64,000 nucleotides of DNA, taken from Pseudomonadota bacterium. GTDB taxonomy: Bacteria > Desulfobacterota > Desulfobulbia > Desulfobulbales > SURF-16. Positions 49,701 through 55,700 of the stretch are shown in pieces. Numbering within the stretch: position 1 is the stretch's first letter; each line of letters opens with the position of its first letter. The position numbers and the translations under genes are program-made. Under the pieces are notes generated by a model that worked only from the letters and a program-made list of their open reading frames with translations, was not told the origin of the DNA and did no database searches. The stretch covers positions 1 through 64,000 of the forward strand of contig JAHJKA010000002.1 of the NCBI GenBank assembly GCA_018822545.1, in the 5' to 3' direction.

Positions 49701-52700
49701 TTAATCTCATCTGCGGCACCCAGGAAAGTAATCTCCGTCCTGGCACCGGCATTATCCGCGTCCTTCAAAATTGCGGTAATTGTGACCGGCTCATTGGCGC
49801 GAATAAGCCCTGAAGGGACTGCTAGTTCCAAACCAACTTGGCGAACAAAGGGGCTGGTTATCCTCCCATATTCGCCTGCCAGTTCAGCGTCGTAATTAAC
49901 CTCAATGCTGTCATACATCGAAGCAAAGGCCTGACGTACTGCCGCTATCCCGCCGATAGCATTGGCGACAGTAATATCGTCTCTATCTCCACCGCCGGGA
50001 TACATTTTCAGAGACTTTAGTCGGACGTTATTGACATAGACCTCTATCTGGTTGCGATCAAGAATCCGGTCATCCGTCGCCACCACACCCACTTTAATTT
50101 TAAAGGTGCCGGCAACGATATATTGATCTTGGGCGGGTGAGGTAATCCTTATTTCAGGCGCCATATTCATCAGAGGATGAACAAGGATCGTCCTGGAGGA
50201 TTCATTGCCATAGTTGTCGCGAACAACGATGAGATATTCTGTCGGCTCGGGTTGGGCAAAGGTTACTTCGGCACTTTCGCTTCTTTTGAGAATATTCGCC
50301 TGCGGGCAAACAGCTCCATACGTTTGGCGATACTCTTCTATTAACTCCCCGGCCCTGGTCTTTCGGTAAATGCCATACTCTGTCAGGCCGGCATCATCAG
50401 CCAGACTAACTGCCAGCCGAAAATCTTCGCCTACGCGTACCCAGAACTCCCCGTAATTAAGGCGTTCAGCAGTATCGTAAACCTTCTTATAACCGCCTCC
50501 GACTTTATAAAATGAAAATGATTCCAGGGTGAGTTGCGGAGGTTCATTCACATGAACAGGAAACACTAACAGTTGAGTTTCTACCGTCCCACTCTGATCT
50601 TCAACCTCTATGAGCAGCTCAAGTTCACCGCCGGTGTATTCAGCTGGAACCTCATAAGGAACTGTATAATTATCAACCTCATAATACCCTCCAGCCTCAA
50701 AAATAAGCTTTGACCTGTTTTCAAAGACCTTGAAGGATTTTACGCCGTCGGCGTTATCAGAAACTCTAAGTTTCAGGTCAAAACGCTGCAAAGGAACGAC
50801 AGGCATCCCGTTCGCCGGCGCCTCAACAATAATGAGTGGCGGCTCTTCATCGGCGAGAGCACTTCGGGCCGCATAGACTGGTAAAACAGGATTACTTCGT
50901 TCCTGCGAAAACCGATCAATACCGTGAGCCAAGACAAGCACATCCTTAATGTCATAATGAACAGGTACGCGGATGGCCGTACTATGCATACTGGATGGCG
51001 TCGTGCCATCTTGCTTGGAGGTGGCAGATAGGAAAGCAGTATTATCCCCATCTTTTACAAAGGCAGTAATAATCGGCTCATGCAAGATACGACGATTACC
51101 CTGGGCGGTGGATAAGGCACTGACATGTTGAAGATTTGCACCATCAACACGAATCTTTTCGATAAATGTCTCTACGAGACCGCCGTTATCATCTCTTACT
51201 TCAAAATCAATTTCGGCAAATACGACATCTGCACCCGTGACATCGCCCCATTTAACACCCTCAGAATCGTCAACTATGAACTCTTCAGAGAAGGTAGTAC
51301 AGGCAGCTTTTTTATAAAGTTTTACAAAATATTTGACGCTATGGGTTTGCCCAAAATCGACCTTGACGTAAGGATTGCTAGCCGGTGGAGCGAAGGGCCA
51401 CACCTCAAGCAGATCGATACCACCCTTGATATACGGTTTACCTCCGAGACTAATCATTCCGGGCAAGGCTGTTGCCTCTGTATAAAGAAGCTCCATATAA
51501 GGACTATAAACGTCCTTCTGGCCTACAATCTCCTTCGCAATTTTTCCGATAGGATCGCCTCGGGTGTTTCCAGCCCCAAAGCCATGAATTGATGTATAAG
51601 CACCAAAATACTGCGTCGGCACACTCTCCAGCGCATATTCATCTTCGATGACGATGGTCTGATAGGCAATTCCTCCCTGCAACAAATCTTCTGGTGTCAG
51701 GTCCTCAATAACGAGCCGCGGAGCCACGTCCGGAATAATATTAACCAGTTGTATCTTCCGTGTCTCATTTCCAGAGGTGTCCACCGCCTCTACCACAAGA
51801 ACAAGACCGTTATTTTCTTTGACCTGTAAATCATATGCCGCAATCTCAATGGAGATATCACCCAGAGATGCTGATCGATTTCCTACGCCAATCTTGCTGT
51901 CTAAGAGTTGGAGAGGGGAGCCATCAAGATAAATCTTATAACTCTCAAGCTCGACGTTATCACTTATACTGATCCCACACTTTATCGTCTGGCGCTCAAC
52001 GACCTCATCACCCGGTTTGGTGATAGTCACTACTGGAGCTTCCTTATCTTCAGGTTTTGGCAGAATCGTTATCTCAATGCTCCCTGTTTCTGCGGTATTG
52101 TAGCCATAATCCCGAGACCGCAGAAAGAATTTATAGGTATCCCCTACATGATCGAAATAAGACTCCGGCAGAAGGATAGAAGAGGAAAACTCGGTGTAAA
52201 ATCGCTGCCCAACAGCCGAGGTGCCAAAAGAATTCGGATTTGCGACGCGGACAGTCTCAACTCGATCTTTTTTCTGTAGGCCCGGCGCCAATGGCAGTAT
52301 GGTCTCAATGCCATTCTTATCAAGCAGTATAGCGACAGGGGCTTCAATATAAAAATTATCGTCCCCCTTGCCTGCAATTTTGAACTTATTGCCGGGTATA
52401 ATTTCAAATGACTCAGCAGGATCCTCCATGCTGAGTCGAGGCGTTTCCAGATCATCTAAAATTTCAAGATCAAGAAGCGCTCTTGATTCCAAACCCTTGT
52501 TGTCAATTGCAAGCACTCCGATTTCTAAAGGAGGTTCACCATCTTCAGGGCGATGGGGAGTCCGCATTCCGACCGAGACATACCGCCCTTCGGCATTCGT
52601 CTCCTCAACTATGGATCCAGCAACAGTTTGTTCAAAGAGATAGCTATCTCCCTGTTTAATATAGAACTTTGCACTCTTTACTGAACGGTTATCCGTTATG

Positions 52701-55700
52701 GAGGCCTGGACAGTGAAAGATTCTCCCTCTACCAGGCGCGTGCCTTGAGCTGGTGCCCTTAAAACTATAGCTGGGGGTTCATCTGCCAGTATCCGATAAC
52801 GCCAATTCGTCGTAGAAATATTACCAAAGATATCTTTAGCCACCAGGGTCAGAACGACCTCTTCACCACTCTCAGGAATAATGAAACTAAAAGCTCCTGA
52901 CTCATTCCTTTCACTGAGATTTTTTGAGAAGATAGTGGTCCCACCATTCAGAATGGTGATGGAAGCTAATTTCGATTCATCCACTGCCTTCCATGTGCCA
53001 CTTACAGTTTCGCCTTGATAAAGATTGCTTCCCTGAATAGGCGTGCTGATTGCGGCAAGAGGTGCCGATAAATCAGGTTTAACATTGATAGTGAGCGAAG
53101 AGGCATTTGAAGTTGAAGATTTTTGGCCTTTAATATCTGTGGCAACTATCTTGGCAATTATCGAATGCTCAAGCCCAATTATTGCGCCATTTTCTTCTTT
53201 GGAATTTGCTAAAGCAAGATCTGCAAGTTTAAGAACAAAGCTTTCCTGAACGGAATAGACTGGAACCTGTACAACCCTGTGCTCAACCACAGCACTTTCG
53301 ATTGCCCCATTAACAAAATACTCGATATCAACAGCAGTAACCGCTCTATCATCCTTCGCCTGGACTTCTATAACCACCTCATCAAGGGGGAAATAGTTTT
53401 CCAGATCCGTTTCACTTCTTGTCAAAACCGGCGGCGCATCATCCCCCACAGCTACCACAATAGAGGCCTTAGAATAATTCCCAGTCTTATCATAGGCAGT
53501 TACATCAACGGGATACCTGTCATAGGAGACACCCTCTGCATTTGAGTACAACGGTATACGGACCAGCTTCAGAGAAGAAAACGCATGGAGAGCTCCAGGA
53601 ATTTGCTGGGGAGCAAAATTGTCACCCTCCAACACATCTTCCACATTACCGGTTAAGACATATCCATTGCCTTCGACCTTGACCCCATGCAGTACAAGGC
53701 GATCAACCTCGACATTATCATACCCTGTAACCTTCAGAACAATCTCACTGTCTTCTATGACACGAGCCAGGCTGTCTCCGCCGTCTGTTGAGGTTATCTC
53801 TGGCGAAGAAAAATTAAGCACGGGTGGCTGCTCGTCTTTGCCCAAGGTAACCACAGTATTTTGACTTTGCGCAGACTGACCTACAGAGTCATAAGCGATG
53901 GCATACATGGCCAGAGGTTGTTCCGTCTCCAACTTATCAATAGTATGATAGACAAAGCTATATGGCGCTGAGACGTCGGAACCAACCAGCCTGTTCTCGA
54001 CATAAAAATCAACCCTACTGATTTGAACATCATCCGCAGCTTCAGCGCGGATTTCAATTGGTAAGCCAGCAATAAAATGTTGGCCCTCGACAGGATGTGA
54101 AAGAGCCACACTTGGAGGCTGGTCGGCTCGCACCGGTAATTTCAAAGCCTCAGATCGCCCTTCTGCCCCATGGACATCTACAACCCTGACAAAAAGAGTA
54201 TTGGTCTTGCCGAGCATTTCATCAGTGACATCATACGTAAAGGAGTGACTCGCTTGGGCAACATCAAAACTCCCCGAGAAATTCTTATTTTCACTCTTAT
54301 AATAAAATCGATCTATTTTTTCTCCATCCCGGTACAACTCAACATCAAGGCCAACCCCCAGGGTATCATCAGCAAAAAAAACGTCGATTTTTGCAGTCTG
54401 TCCGACGCTCAGGCTCGCTCCAGGAATAGGCGATGTAATTTTTGCTTCGGGAGGTCTGTTTTCAATGATACGAATGAGACGAGTTGCTGTCTTCTCATCA
54501 CCTCTTTTCACATGCACCAGCCCGTAAACGGCCAAACTCGTCTCAGTGGTAGATATTTCTTCAAGGGTATCATCAAGTCGCCAAACCTCGTAAACTTGCT
54601 CTCCACCACCAGGAGCGGGTCTTGTCTCAAAAATTGGATAAGAGGCTTCACCAATCCTCCGCCCATCAAGAAAATATTCAACGTAGGTGATGTCGCTACC
54701 GCCGGACTCCAGGTCAATCGGCAAGGCCACCTGGTAACGAATGGGGCTTGCCTCAACACAGCGCTGCATGCTGATGGGCATTTCGAAGGCTACCTGGGGC
54801 ACATTCACTTCTAAATCTGCCACAATTTTCACTTCGGATATCGGCGTTACGTTTTGCTGGCCAGCCGTATCAACAACAACCGCTTTAAATTCAAACTCCT
54901 CATCAAGAAGTTCGTTCGTTATATCGATGGAAATTGCGTAAGGGGGGATGAGCCGTGTGCCGATCTCAGAACCATCCATGTAAAAGATGACTTCTTTTAT
55001 GCCAACATCGTCACTCGCATCGGCTTGAAGTTCAAGAATTGTCCCGACTTTTGCAGTTCTTGGCAAATCCAGGGCAATTTGAGGCAGTGCATCAACTGCA
55101 ACAATTGGAACCTTGATGAGAATATCAGGTTGATGGCGCAACTGGAGAGTTAGGCGAACTGAATTTGAAGGAGTGATAACACTTCTTGACTGAATACCGT
55201 GGCGACTATCGATTGTTAAAAAACCCTCTACGCCTGTCGGCAATAATTGGTCGATGGCAAATTGAGAGCTAATTTCAGTCTCACTCCCATCGTCAAAAAT
55301 TGCGACGACATCGGGAACATTATAATAACTATTCAGACTTTCCAGCACCCATTGCCCATTACTATCGAGACCCTCTTTTACTTTTAGAGAAAGCAGCTTC
55401 TTACTGAGATCGACTTCTATAGGAATTTCAACAGAAGGAAGATTTGGATAACTTACGGAGATGGAAACCTGCGTCCCAGATGTTTCAGCAAGAGGATAAA
55501 CTATACCACCAGGAGTTACGGCAATAAGATCCGGATGTGAGGATTCATACTTCACCCCCGTGCCCATCCCTGGCAATGGAGTTTCACCACGAAACTGAAA
55601 TTCAACGGTCGGGATTATGGTTGCTGTTTCAAGAAGATTTGTGAAGATTATTTTCCCGGGGAATGCGGCGAGAGTGTAAGCCTCTTCTTCAACATCAGTT

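Noticed and set aside
13850..55095. Non-ribosomal peptide synthetase or polyketide megasynthase as explanation for the giant gene
   Set aside because: No adenylation, ketosynthase, carrier or condensation motifs; the frame opens with a signal peptide and is made of Ig-like, propeller and glycine-rich modules.
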